This document shows, piece after piece, positions 1 to 11,800 of a DNA stretch of 64,000 nucleotides. The DNA is from Eutreptiella sp. 'Long Island Sound 2002' (Eukaryota > Euglenozoa > Euglenophyceae > Eutreptiales > Eutreptiaceae), in NCBI GenBank assembly GCA_964036045.1, contig OZ038400.1, positions 16,303,079-16,367,078 of the forward strand, given 5' to 3'. The translations under genes were made by a program, and so were the position numbers. The notes beneath the pieces are model-generated. The model was not told the origin of the DNA, made no database searches, and was given only the letters and a program-made list of their open reading frames with translations. Positions within the stretch are counted from its first letter, which is position 1. The number at the start of each line of letters is the position of its first letter.

Positions 1-3000
1 AGTCTGCGCCCCTGCGCAGCCCTAGTCTGCGCCCCTGCGTAGCCCCAGTCTGCGCCCCTGCGTAGCCCCAGTCTGCGCCCCTGCGCAGCCCCAGTCTGCG
101 CCCCTGCGCAGCCCCAGTCTGCGCCCCTGCGCAGCCCCAGTCTGCGCCCCTGCACAGCCCCAGCCTGCGCCCCTGCGTAGCCCCAGTCTGCGCCCCTGCG
201 CAGCCCCAGCCTGCGCCCCTGCGTAGCCCCAGTCTGCGCCCCTGCGCAGCCCCAGTCTGCGCCCATGCGCAGCCCCAGTCTGCGCCCCTGCGCAGCCCCA
301 GTCTGCGCCCCTGCGCAGCCCCAGTCTGCGCCCCTGCGCAGCCCCAGTCTGCGCCCCTGCGCAGCCCCAGCCTGCGCCCCTGCGCAGCCCCAGTCTGCGC
401 CCCTGCGCAGCCCAAGTCTGCGCTCCTGCGCAGCCCCAGTCTGCGCCCCTGCGCAGCCCCAGTCTGCGCCGGTGCGCAGCCCCAGTCTGCGCCGGTGCGC
501 AGCCCCAGTCTGCGCCCCTGCGCAGCCCCAGTCTGCGCCCCTGCGCAGCCCCAGTCTGCGCCCCTGCGCAGCCCCAGTCTGCGCCCCTGCGCAGCCCCAG
601 CCTGCGCCCCTGCGCAGCCCCAGTCTGCGCCCCTGCGCAGCCCCAGCCTGCGCCCCTGCGCAGCCCTAGTCTGCGCCCCTGCGCAGCCCTAGTCTGCGCC
701 CCTGCGTAGCCCCAGTCTGCGCCCCTGCGTAGCCCCAGTCTGCGCCCCTGCGCAGCCCCAGTCTGCGCCCCTGCGCAGCCCCAGTCTGCGCCCCTGCGCA
801 GCCCCAGTCTGCGCCCCTGCGCAGCCCCAGTCTGCGCCCCTGCGCAGCCCCAGTCTGCGCCCCTGCGCAGCCCCAGTCTGCGCCCCTGCGCAGCCCCAGT
901 CTGCGCCCCTGCGCAGCCCCAGTCTGCGCCCCTGCGCAGCCCCAGTCTGCGCCCCTGCGCAGCCCCAGTCTGCGCCCCTGCGCAGCCCCAGTCTGCGCCC
1001 CTGCGCAGCCCCAGCCTGCGCCCCTGCGCAGCCCCAGTCTGCGCCCCTGCGCAGCCCCAGTCTGCGCCCCTGCGCAGCCCCAGTCTGCGCCCCTGCGCAG
1101 CCCCAGTCTGCGCCCCTGCGCAGCCCCAGTCTGCGCTCCTGCGCAGCCCCAGTCTGCGCCCCTGCGCAGCCCCAGTCTGCGCCCCTGCGCAGCCCCAGTC
1201 TGCGCCCCTGCGCAGACCCAGTCTGCGCCCCTGCGCAGCCCCAGCCTGCGCCCCTGCGCAGCCCCAGCCTGCGCCCCTGCGCAGCCCCAGTCTGCGCCCC
1301 TGCGCAGCCCCAGCCTGCGCCCCTGCGTAGCCCCAGTCTGCGCCCCTGCGCAGCCCCAGTCTGCGCCCCTGCGCAGCCCCAGTCTGCGCCCCTGCGCAGC
1401 CCCAGTCTGCGCTCCTGCGCAGCCCCAGTCTGCGCCCCTGCGCAGCCCCAGTCTGCGCCCCTGCGCAGCCCCAGTCTGCGCCCCTGCGCAGCCCCAGTCT
1501 GCGCCCCTGCGCAGCCCCAGTCTGCGCCCCTGCGCAGCCCCAGTCTGCGCCCCTGCGCAGCCCCAGTCTGCGCCCCTGCGCAGCCCCAGTCTGCGCCCCT
1601 GCGCAGCCCCAGTCTGCGCCACTGCGCAGCCCCAGTCTGCGCCCCTGCGCAGCCCCAGTCTGCGCCCCTGCGCAGCCCCAGTCTGCGCCCCTGCGCAGCC
1701 CCAGTCTGCGCCCCTGCGCAGCCCCAGTCTGCGCCCCTGCGCAGACCCAGTCTGCGCCCCTGCGCAGCCCCAGTCTGCGCCCCTGCGTAGCCCCAGTCTG
1801 CGCCCGTACGCAGCCCCAGTCTGCGCCTGTGCGCAGCCCCAGTCTGCGCTCCTGCGCAGCCCCAGTCTGCGCCCCTGCGCAGCCCCAGTCTGCGCCCCTG
1901 CGCAGCCCCAGTCTGCGCCCCTGCGCAGCCCCAGTCTGCGCCCCTGCGCAGCCCCAGTCTGCGCCCCTGCGCAGCCCCAGTCTGCGCCCCTGCGCAGACC
2001 CAGTCTGCGCCCCTGCGCAGCCCCAGTCTGCGCCCCTGCGCAGCCCCAGCCTGCGCCCCTGCGCAGCCCCAGTCTGCGCCCCTGCGCAGCCCCAGTCTGC
2101 GCCCCTGCGTAGCCCCAGTCTGCGCCCCTGCGCAGCCCCAGTCTGCGCCCCTGCGCAGCCCCAGTCTGCGCCCCTGCGCAGCCCCAGTCTGCGCCCCTGC
2201 GCAGCCCCAGTCTGCGCTCCTGCGCAGCCCCAGTCTGCGCCCCTGCGCAGCCCCAGTCTGCGCCCCTGCGCAGCCCCAGTCTGCGCTCCTGCGCAGCCCC
2301 AGTCTGCACACATGCGCAGCCCCAGTCTGCGCCCCTGTGCAGCCCCAGTCTGCGCTCCTGCGCAGCCCCAGTCTGCGCCCCTGCGCAGCCCCAGTCTGCG
2401 CCCCTGCGCAGCCCCAGTCTGCGCCCCTGCGCAGCCCCAGTCTACACGCATGCGCAGCCCCAGTCTGCGCCCATGCGCATCCCCAGTCTGCGCCCATGCG
2501 CAGCCCCAGTCTGCGCCCCTGCGCAGCCCCAGTCTGCGCCCCTGCGCAGCCGCAGTCTGCGCTCCTGCGCAGCCCCAGTCTGCGCCCCTGCGCAGCCCCA
2601 GTCTGCGCCCCTGCACAGCCCCAGCCTGCGCCCCTGCGCAGCCCCAGTCTGCGCCCCTGCGCAGCCCCAGCCTGCGCCCCTGCGCAGCCCCAGTCTGCGC
2701 CCCTGCGCAGCCCCAGTCTGCGCCCCTGCGCAGCCCCAGTCTGCGCCCCTGCGCAGCCCCAGTCTGCGCTCCTGCGCAGCCCCAGTCTGCGCCCCTGCGC
2801 AGCTCCAGTCTGCGCTCCTGCGCAGCCCCAGTGTGCGCCCCTGCGCAGCCCCAGTCTGCGCCCCTGCGCAGCCCCAGCCTGCGCCCCTGCGCAGCCCCAG
2901 CCTGCGCCCCTGCGCAGCCCCAGTCTGCGCCCCTGCGCAGCCCCAGTCTGCGCCCCTGCGCAGCCCCAGTCTGCGCCCCTGCGTAACCCCAGTCTGCGCC

Positions 3001-6000
3001 CGTACGCAGCCCCAGCCTGCGCCCCTGCGCAGCCCCAGTCTGCGCCCCTGCGCAGCCCCAGTCTGCGCCCCTGCGCAGCCCCAGTCTGCGCACATGCGCA
3101 GCCCCAGCCTGCGCCCCTGCGCGGCCCCAGTCTGCGCCCCTGCGCAGCCCCAGTCTGCGCCCCTGCGCAGCCCCAGTCTGCGCCCCTGCGCAGCCCCAGT
3201 CTGCGCCCCTGCGCAGCCCCGGTCTGCGCTCCTGCGCAGCCCCGGTCTGCGCTCCTGCGCAGCCCCAGTCTGCGCCCCTGCGCAGCCCCAGTCTGCGCCC
3301 CTGCGCAGCCCCAGCCTGCGCCCCTGCGCAGCCCCAGTCTGCGCACATGCGCAGCCCCAGTCTGCGCCCCTGCGCAGCCCCAGTCTGCGCACATGCGCAG
3401 CCCCAGTCTGCGCCCCTGCGCAGCCCCAGCCTGCGCTCATGCGCAGCCCCAGTCTGCGCCCCTGCGCAGCCCCAGTCTGCACGCATGCGCAGCCCCAGTC
3501 TGCGCCCATGCGCAGCCCCAGTCTGCGCCCATGCTCAGCCCCAGTCTGCGCTCCTGCGCAGCCCCAGTCTGCGCCCCTGCGCAGCCCCAGTCTGCGCTCC
3601 TGCGCAGCCCCAGTCTGCGCGCCTGCGCAGCCCCAGTCTGCGCCCCTGCGCAGCCCCAGTCTGCGCCCCTGCTCAGCCCCAGTCTGCGCCCGTGCGCAGC
3701 CCCAGTCTGCGCCCGTGCGCAGCCCCAGTCTGCGCCCCTGCGCAGCCCCAGTCTGCGCACATGCGCAGCCCCAGTCTGCTCTCATGCGCAGCCCCAGTCT
3801 GCGCCCCTGCGCAGCCCCAGTCTGCGCCCCTGCGCAGCCCCAGTCTGCGCCCCTGCGCAGCCCCAGTCTGCGCCACTGCGCAGACTGCGCCCGTGCGCAG
3901 CCCCAGTCTGCGCCCCTTCGCAGCCCCAGTCTGCGCCCCTGCGCAGCCCCAGTCTGCGCCCCTGCGCAGCCCCAGTCTGCGCCCCTGCGCAGCCCCAGTC
4001 TGCGCCCATGCGCAGCCGCAGTCTGCGCTCCTGCGCAGCCCCAGTCTGCGCCCCTGCGCAGCCCCAGTCTGCGCCCCTGCACAGCCCCAGCCTGCGCCCC
4101 TGCGCAGCCCCAGTCTGCGCCCCTGCGCAGCCCCAGCCTGCGCCCCTGCGCAGCCCCAGTCTGCGCCCTTGCGCAGCCCCAGTCTGCGCCCCTGCGCAGC
4201 CCCAGTCTGCGCCCCTGCGCAGCCCCAGTCTGCGCTCCTGCGCAGCCCCAGTCTGCGCCCCTGCGCAGCTCCAGTCTGCGCTCCTGCGCAGCCCCAGTGT
4301 GCGCCCCTGCGCAGCCCCAGTCTGCGCCCCTGCGCAGCCCCAGCCTGCGCCCCTGCGCAGCCCCAGCCTGCGCCCCTGCGCAGCCCCAGTCTGCGCCCCT
4401 GCGCAGCCCCAGTCTGCGCCCCTGCGCAGCCCCAGTCTGCGCCCCTGCGTAACCCCAGTCTGCGCCCGTACGCAGCCCCAGCCTGCGCCCCTGCGCAGCC
4501 CCAGTCTGCGCCCCTGCGCAGCCCCAGTCTGCGCCCCTGCGCAGCCCCAGTCTGCGCACATGCGCAGCCCCAGCCTGCGCCCCTGCGCGGCCCCAGTCTG
4601 CGCCCCTGCGCAGCCCCAGTCTGCGCCCCTGCGCAGCCCCAGTCTGCGCCCCTGCGCAGCCCCAGTCTGCGCCCCTGCGCAGCCCCGGTCTGCGCTCCTG
4701 CGCAGCCCCGGTCTGCGCTCCTGCGCAGCCCCAGTCTGCGCCCCTGCGCAGCCCCAGTCTGCGCCCCTGCGCAGCCCCAGCCTGCGCCCCTGCGCAGCCC
4801 CAGTCTGCGCACATGCGCAGCCCCAGTCTGCGCCCCTGCGCAGCCCCAGTCTGCGCACATGCGCAGCCCCAGTCTGCGCCCCTGCGCAGCCCCAGCCTGC
4901 GCTCATGCGCAGCCCCAGTCTGCGCCCCTGCGCAGCCCCAGTCTGCACGCATGCGCAGCCCCAGTCTGCGCCCATGCGCAGCCCCAGTCTGCGCCCATGC
5001 TCAGCCCCAGTCTGCGCTCCTGCGCAGCCCCAGTCTGCGCCCCTGCGCAGCCCCAGTCTGCGCTCCTGCGCAGCCCCAGTCTGCGCGCCTGCGCAGCCCC
5101 AGTCTGCGCCCCTGCGCAGCCCCAGTCTGCGCCCCTGCTCAGCCCCAGTCTGCGCCCGTGCGCAGCCCCAGTCTGCGCCCGTGCGCAGCCCCAGTCTGCG
5201 CCCCTGCGCAGCCCCAGTCTGCGCACATGCGCAGCCCCAGTCTGCTCTCATGCGCAGCCCCAGTCTGCGCCCCTGCGCAGCCCCAGTCTGCGCCCCTGCG
5301 CAGCCCCAGTCTGCGCCCCTGCGCAGCCCCAGTCTGCGCCACTGCGCAGACTGCGCCCGTGCGCAGCCCCAGTCTGCGCCCCTTCGCAGCCCCAGTCTGC
5401 GCCCCTGCGCAGCCCCAGTCTGCGCCCCTGCGCAGCCCCAGTCTGCGCCCCTGCGCAGCCCCAGTCTGCGCCCATGCGCAGCCCCAGTCTGCGCCGGTGC
5501 ACAGCCCCAGTCTGCGCTCATGCGCAGCCCCAGCCTGCGCTCATGCGCAGCCCCAGTCTGCGCCCGTGCGCAGCCCCAGTCTGCGCCCCTGCGCATCCCC
5601 AGTCTGCGCCCCTGCGCAGCCCCAGTCTGCGCCCCTGCGCAGCCCCAGTCTGCGCCCATGCGCAGCCCCAGTCTGCGCCCCTGCGCAGCCCCGGTCTGCG
5701 CCCCTGCACAGCCCCAGCCTGCGCCCCTGCGCAGCCCCAGTCTGCGCCCGTGCTCGGCCCCAGTCTGCGCCCCTGCGCAGCCCCAGCCTGCGCTCATGCG
5801 CAGCCCCAGTCTACGCCCCTGCGCAGCCCCAGCCTGCGCCCCTGCGCAGCCCCAGTCTGCGCACATGCGCAGCCCCAGTCTGCGCCCCTGCGCAGCCCCA
5901 GTCTGCGCCCCTGCGCAGCCCCAGTCTGCGCCCCTGCGCAGCCCCAGCCTGCGCTCATGCGCGGCCCCAGTCTGCGCCCCTGCGCAGCCCCAGTCTGCAC

Positions 6001-8529
6001 GCATGCGCAGCCCCAGTCTGCGCCCATGCGCAGCCCCAGTCTGCGCCCATGCGCAGCCCCAGTCTGCGCCCCTGCGCAGCCCCAGTCTGCGCCCCTGCGC
6101 AGCCCCAGTCTGCGCTCCTGCGCAGCCCCAGTCTGCGCGCCTGCGCAGCCCCAGTCTGCGCCCCTGCACAGCCCCAGTCTGCGCCCCTGCTCAGCCCCAG
6201 TCTGCGCCCGTGCGCAGCCCCAGTCTGCGCCCCTGCGCAGCCCCAGTCTGCGCCCCTGCGCAGCCGCAGTCTGCGCAACTGCGCAGACTGCGCCCGTGCG
6301 CAGCCCCAGTCTGCGCCCCTTCGCAGCCCCGGTCTGCGCCCCTGCGCAGCCCCAGTCTGCGCCCCTGCGCAGCCCCAGTCTGCGCCCCTGCGCAGCCCCA
6401 GTTTGCGCCCCTGCGCAGCCCCAGTCTGCGCACATGGGCAGCCCCAGTCTGCGCCCCTGCGCAGCCCCAGTCTGCGCCCCTGCGCAGCCCCAGTCTGCGC
6501 CCATGCGCAGCCCCAGTCTGCGCGCCTGCGCAGCCCCAGTCTGCGCCCCTGCGCAGCCCCAGTCTGCGCCCGTGCGCAGCCCCAGTCTGCGCCCCTGCGC
6601 AGCCCCAGTCTGCGCCCCTGCGCAGCCCCAGTCTGCGCCCCTGCGCAGCGCCAGTCTGCGCCCCTGCGCAGCCCCAGTCTGCGCCCCTGCGCAGCCCCAG
6701 TCTGCGCCCCTGCGCAGCCCCAGTCTGCGCGCCTGCGCAGCCCCAGTCTGCGCCCCTGCGCAGCCCCAGTCTGCGCTCCTGCGCAGCCCCAGTCTGCGCG
6801 CCTGCGCAGCCCCAGTCTGCGCCCCTGCGCAGTCCCAGTCTGCGCCCGTGCGCAGGCCCAGCCTGCGCCCCTGCACAGCCCCAGTCTGCGCCCCTGCGCA
6901 GCCCCAGTCTGCGCCCGTGCGCAGCCCCAGTCTGCGCCCCTGCGCAGCCCCAGTCTGCGCCCCTGCGCAGCCCCAGTCTGCGCCCCTGCGCAGCCCCAGT
7001 CTGCGCCCCTGCGCAGCCCCAGTCTGCGCTCCTGCGCAGCCCCAGTCTGCGCCCCTGCGCAGCCCCAGTCTGCGCCCCTGCGCAGCCCCAGTCTGCGCCC
7101 CTGCGCAGACCCAGTCTGCGCCCCTGCGCAGCCCCAGTCTGCGCCCCTGCTCAGCCCCAGTCTGCGCCCCTGCGCAGCCCCAGTCTGCGCCCGTGCGCAG
7201 CCCCAGTCTGCGCCCCTGCGCAGCCCCAGTCTGCGCACATGCGCAGCCCCAGTCTGCTCTCATGCGCAGCCCCAGTCTGCGCCCCTGCGCAGCGCCAGTC
7301 TGCGCCCCTGCGCAGCGCCAGTCTGCGCCCCTGCGCAGCCCCAGTCTGCGCCCCTGCGCAGCCCCAGTCTGCGCGCCTGCGCAGCCCCAGTCTGCGCGCC
7401 TGCGCAGCCCCAGTCTGCGCTCCTGCGCAGCCCCAGTCTGCGCGCCTGCGCAGCCCCAGTCTGCGCCCCTGCGCAGCCCCAGTCTGCGCCCGTGCGCAGG
7501 CCCAGCCTGCGCCCCTGCACAGCCCCAGTCTGCGCCCCTGCGCAGCCCCAGTCTGCGCCCGTGCGCAGCCCCAGTCTGCGCCCCTGCGCAGCCCCAGTCT
7601 GCGCCCCTGCGCAGCCCCAGTCTGCGCCCCTGCGCAGCCCCAGTCTGCGCTCCTGCGCAGCCCCAGTCTGCGCCCCTGCGCAGCCCCAGTCTGCGCCCCT
7701 GCGCAGCCCCAGTCTGCGCCCCTGCGCAGACCCAGTCTGCGCCCCTGCGCAGCCCCAGTCTGCGCTCCTGCGCAGCCCCAGTCTGCGCCCCTGCGCAGCC
7801 CCAGTCTGCGCCCCTGCGCAGCCCCAGCCTGCGCCCCTGCGCAGCCCCAGTCTGCGCCCATGCGCAGCCCCAGTCTGCGCCCCTGCGCAGCCCCAGTCTG
7901 CGCCCCTGCGCAGCCCCAGTATGCGCCCCTGCGCAGCCCCAGCGTGCTCTCATGCGCAGCCCCAGTCTGCGCCCTTGCGCAGCCCCAGTCTGCGCCCCTG
8001 CGCAGCCCCAGTCTGCACCCCTGCGCAGCCCCAGTCTGCGCCCCTGCGCAGCCCCAGTCTGCGCCCCTGCGCAGCCCCAGTCTGCGCCCCTGCGCAGCCC
8101 CAGCCTACGCCCCTGCGCAGCCCCATCCTGCGCCCCTGCGCAGCCCCAGCCTGCGCCCCTGCGCAGCCCCAGTCTGCGCCCCTGCGCAGCCCCAGTCTGC
8201 GCCCCTGCGCAGCCCCAGTCTGCGCCCCTGCGCAGCCCCAGTCTGCGCCCCTGCGCAGCCCCAGCCTGCGCCCCTGCGCAGCCCCAGTCTGCGCCCCTGC
8301 GCAGCCCCAGCCTGCGCCCCTGCGTAGCCCCAGTCTGCGCCCCTGCGCAGCCCCAGCCTGCGCCCCTGCGCAGCCCCAGCCTGCGCCCCTGCGCAGCCCC
8401 AGCCTGCGCCCCTGCGCAGCCCCAGCCTGCGCCCCTGCGCAGCCCCAGTCTGCGCCCCTGCGCAGCCCCAGTCTGCGCCCCTGCGCAGCCCCAGTCTGCG
8501 CCCCTGCGCAGCCCCAGTCTGCGCCCCTG
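1..8529. repeat. 23-bp GC-rich minisatellite, array 1 (about 370 units)
   Basis: The stretch is an uninterrupted head-to-tail array of a 23-base unit built around GCCCCAGT followed by the dyad CTGCGC-CCCT-GCGCAG. Every unit can therefore form a 6-bp stem with a 4-base loop. Units vary at a few favoured sites: AGT/AGC before CTGCG, CCCC/CTCC/CCAT/CCGT in the loop, and GCGCAG/GCGTAG/GCACAG at the end. Because 23 is not a multiple of 3, each reading frame cycles through all codon phases every 69 bases, and the consensus has no stop in any of the six frames. Very long open frames, such as 2337-8327 on the plus strand, follow automatically and are not evidence of a gene. The array is cut by the left window edge and ends at 8529, where TTGGGGCAAGG begins. 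Confidence 0.97.
2545..5483. repeat. 1,466-bp tandem duplication inside 23-bp array 1
   Basis: Variant units from about 2545-4017 recur in the same order at about 4011-5483, offset by exactly 1,466 bases. Markers include CGCAGCCGCAGTCTG at 2549 and 4015, and a shortened unit (GCGCAGACTGCGC) at 3882 and 5348. The period is not a multiple of 23 because that shortened unit is included. A partial third copy follows, with the same shortened unit near 6285, about 937 bases further on. Large blocks have thus duplicated as well as single units. The breakpoints are approximate because the flanking units are identical. Confidence 0.85.
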
Positions 8530-8689
8530 TTGGGGCAAGGCGTGAAGCGGCGGCACTTCGCGGACCCCGTTGTGCCTTGCCGGCAGCACCCTCACCAACA
8601 CCGTCCAGGCCGATGCCGGCGGCACACTGACGCCCCTGCGCACGTGAGCCCCCTACAGCCCTCGCGCCCCCGCCCGCACCACATGCGGA
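8530..8689. other. Unique spacer at the end of array 1
   Basis: About 160 bases of non-repetitive GC-rich sequence separate the 23-bp array from a poly-C run. It contains a perfect 8-bp inverted repeat (see the stem-loop entry) and one isolated array-like fragment, GCCCCTGCGCACGTGAG, near 8633-8649. That fragment suggests the spacer was inserted into or formed at the edge of the array. I see no gene and no convincing open frame here. Confidence 0.7.
8534..8581. other. Stem-loop, 8-bp perfect inverted repeat
   Basis: GGCAAGGC at 8534-8541 is the exact reverse complement of GCCTTGCC at 8574-8581, enclosing a 32-base loop. A smaller GAAG/CTTC pair lies inside. It sits immediately after the last 23-bp unit, where it may mark a breakpoint or the end of an inserted element. 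No function can be read from the sequence. Confidence 0.55.
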
Positions 8690-8701
8690 CCCCCCCCCCC
8701 C
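8690..8701. repeat. Poly-C run (12 C)
   Basis: Twelve consecutive C residues lie directly before the retroelement-like end at 8711-8879. A longer poly-C run holds the same relative place at the second junction (26771-26786), so this is part of a conserved junction layout. Confidence 0.9.
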
Positions 8702-8710
8702 GAAACTCGG

Positions 8711-8879
8711 CAAGTGTCGGCCCCCGGTGGCTCGGGGTGCCGCCACGGGCCGCCCGCTTCGACCTTTCCAGGCGGGACCGAGTAAGCCGCCTTGTGGCGG
8801 TTGGGAGCCCCTCGTTTTCTGGGTCCCCCTCCGGCTGTGCCGGAGCCTCGGGCAGGTCGTCCTGAACCTGAACCTGAAC
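8711..8879 (+). mobile_element. Retroelement-like 3' end S1 with (CTGAAC)3 tail
   Basis: A roughly 145-base unique sequence (8718-8861) is followed by three exact CTGAAC repeats (8862-8879). The hexamer array begins immediately after them. A diverged homologue lies at 26861-27003; shared blocks include GCCCCCGGTGGC, GCCCGCTTCG and GGCGGGACCGAGTAA, with similarity around 70 percent by eye. A conserved 3' body ending in a short species-specific tandem tail is the usual form of the 3' end of a SINE or of a non-LTR retrotransposon that uses a tail microsatellite. No reverse transcriptase is present, so it would be a severely 5'-truncated copy or a short non-autonomous element. The family is not recognised, and the retroelement reading is inference. 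Confidence 0.45.
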
Positions 8880-11800
8880 CTACCCCTGCCCCTGCCCCTG
8901 CCCGTGCCCCTGATTCAGTCCCTACCCCAGCCCCTGCCCATGCCCCTGCCCCTGACCCTGCGCCTGCCCCGCCCCCCCTGTCCCTGCCTCTGCCCCTGCC
9001 CCTGCCCCTGCCACTGCCACTGCCCCTGCCCCTGCCCCTGCCCCTGCGACTGCCACTGCCCCCGCCCCTGCCCCTACCCCTGCCCCTGCTACTGCCGGTG
9101 CCCCTACCCCTGCCCCAGCCACTGCCACTGCCCCTGCCACTGCCCCTGCCCCTGCCCCTGCCACTGCCCCAGCCACTGCCCTTGCCCCTGCCCCCGCCTC
9201 TGCCCCTGCTACTGCCCCTGCCCCTGCCCCTACCCCTGCCCCTGCCCCTGCCCCTGCCCCTGCCACTGCCCCTGCTCCTGCCCCTGCCCCTGCGCTTGCC
9301 CCTGCCCCTGCCCCTGCCCCAGCCACTGCCCCTGCCCCTGCCCCTGCCCCTGCCACTGCCCTAGCCCCTCCCACTGCCCCTGCCCCTGCCGCTGCCCCTG
9401 CCCCTACCCCTGCCCCCCCTGCCCCTGACTCTGCCCCTGCCCCTACCCCTGCCAGTGCCGCTGCCCCTGCCCCTGCCCCTGCCCCTGCCCCTGCTAGTGC
9501 CACTGCCCCTGCCCCTGCCCATGCCCCTGCCCCTGCTACTGCCACTGCCCCTGCCCCTGCCCCTACCACTGCCCCTGCCCCTGCCCCTGCCACTGCCCTG
9601 CCACTGCCCCTGCCCCTGCCCCTGCCCCTGCACCAGCTACTGCCCCTGCCCCTCCCATTGCCCCTGCTCCTGCCACTGCCCCTGGCCCTACCCATGCACC
9701 TGCCCATGCCCCTGCCCCTGCCACTGCCCCTGCCCCTGCCTGTGCCCCTGCCCCGGCCCCAGCCCGTGCCCCGGCCTCAGTCCCTACCCCATCCCCTGCC
9801 CCTGCCCCTGCCCCTGTCACTACCCCTGCACCTCCCACAGCCTCAGCCCCTGCCCCTGCCCCTGCCCCTGCCCCTGCCCCTGCCCTGGCCACTGCCCCTG
9901 CCCCTCCCACTGCCCCTGCTCCTGCCACTGCCCCTGCCCCCGCCCCTGCCCCTGCCCCTGCCCCTGCACCTGCCACTGCCCCTGCCCCTGCCCTACCCCC
10001 CCTGACCCTGCCTCTGCCCCTGCCCCTGCCCCTGCCACTGCCACTGCCCTCGCCCCTGCCCCTGCCCCTGCTACTGCCACTGCCCCCGCCCCTGCCCCTG
10101 CCCCTGCCCCTGCTACAGCCACTACCCCTGCCCCTGCCCCAGCCACAGCCACTGCCCCTGCCACTGCCTCAGCCCCTGCCCCTGCCCCTGCCCTTGCCCC
10201 TGCCCCTGCCCCTGCTCCAGCCACTGCCCCTGCCCCTGCCCCTGCCCCTGCCACTGCCCTAGCCCCTCCCACTGCCCCTGCCCCTGCCGCTGCCCCTGCC
10301 CCTGCCCCTGCCCCCCTGCCCCTGCCTCTGCCCCTGCCCCTACCCCTGCCACTGCCACTGCCCCTGCCCATGCCCCTGCCCCTGCTACTGCCACTGCCCC
10401 TGCCCCTGCCCCTGCCCCTACCCCTGCCAATGCCCCTGCTCCTGCCACTGCCCCTGCCCCTGCCCCTGCCCCGGAACCTGCCCCTGCCCCAGCCACTGCC
10501 CCTGCCCCTGCCCCTGCCCCTGCCCCGGCCCCTGCCTCTGCCACTGCCCAGGCCACTCCCACTGCCCCTGCCTCTGCCCCTGCCCCAGCCCCTGCCCCTG
10601 CCCCTGCCCCATCAACTGCACCTGCCCCTGCCCCTGCCACTGCCCCTGCCCCTGCCGCTGCCCCTGCCCCTTGCCCCTGTCCCTGCCCCTGCCCCTGCCA
10701 CTGCCCCTGCCCCTCCCACTGCCACTGCTCCTGCCACTGCCCCTGCCCCTGCCCCTGCCCCTGCCCCTGCCACTGCCCCTGCCCCTGCCCCTGCCCCCCG
10801 TGCCCCTGCCTCTGCCCCTGCCCCTGCCCCTGCCACTGCCACTGCCCCTGCCCCTGCCCCTCCCACTGCCCCTGCCCCTGCCCCTGCCCCTCCCACTGCC
10901 ACTGCTCCTGCCACTGCCCCTGCCCCTGCCCCTGCCCCTGCCCCTGCCACTGCCCCTGCCCCTGCCCCTGCCCCCCGTGCCCCTGCCTCTGCCCCTGCCC
11001 CTGCCCCTGCCACTGCCACTGCCCCTGCCCCTGCCCCTCCCACTGCCCCTGCCCCTGCCACTGCTCCTGCCCCTGCCCCTGCCCCTGCCCCGGCCCGTGC
11101 CCCTGCCACTGCCCCTCGCTCCTGCCACTGCCCGTGCCCGTGCACCTACCCCTGCCCCTGCCCCTGCCACTGCCACTGCCACTGCCCCAGCTCCTGCCAC
11201 TGCTCCTGCCCTTGCCCCTGCCCCTGCCACGGCCCCTGCCCCTGCCCCTGCCCAGCCCCAGCCCCTGCCCTTGCCACTGACCTCGCCCCTCCCACTGCCC
11301 CTGCTCCTGCCCCTGCCCCGGCCCTTGCCCCTACCCCTGCCCCTGCCCCTGCCCCTGCTACTGCCACTGCCCCCGCCCCTGCCCCTGCCCCTGCCCCTGC
11401 TACAGCCACTACCCCTGCCCCTGCCCCAGCCACAGCCACTGCCCCTGCCACTGCCCCAGCCCCTGCCCCTGCCTCTGCCCCTGCTACTGCCCCTGCCCCT
11501 GCCCCTGCCCCTGCCCCTGCCCCTGCCACTGCCCCTGCCCCTGCCACTGCCCCTGCTCCAGCCACTGCCCCTGCCCCTGCCCCTGCCCCTGCCACTGCCC
11601 TAGCCCCTCCCACTGCCCCTGCCCCTGCCACTGCCCTAGCCCCTCCCACTGCCTCTGCCCCTGCCCCTACCCCTGCCACTGCCACTGCCCCTGCCCATGC
11701 CCCTGCCCCTGCTACTGCCACTGCCCCTGCCCCTGCCCCTACACCCGCCCCTGCCCCTCCCAATGCCCCTGCTCCTGCCACTGCCCCTGCCCTTGCCCCT

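Noticed and set aside
2337-8327. A plus-strand open frame of almost 2,000 codons, and similar long frames on both strands in 1-8860
   Set aside because: The 23-bp unit has no stop codon in any of the six frames and the frames overlap each other completely. Length is a by-product of the repeat; there is no promoter, splice signal or composition change to mark a gene.
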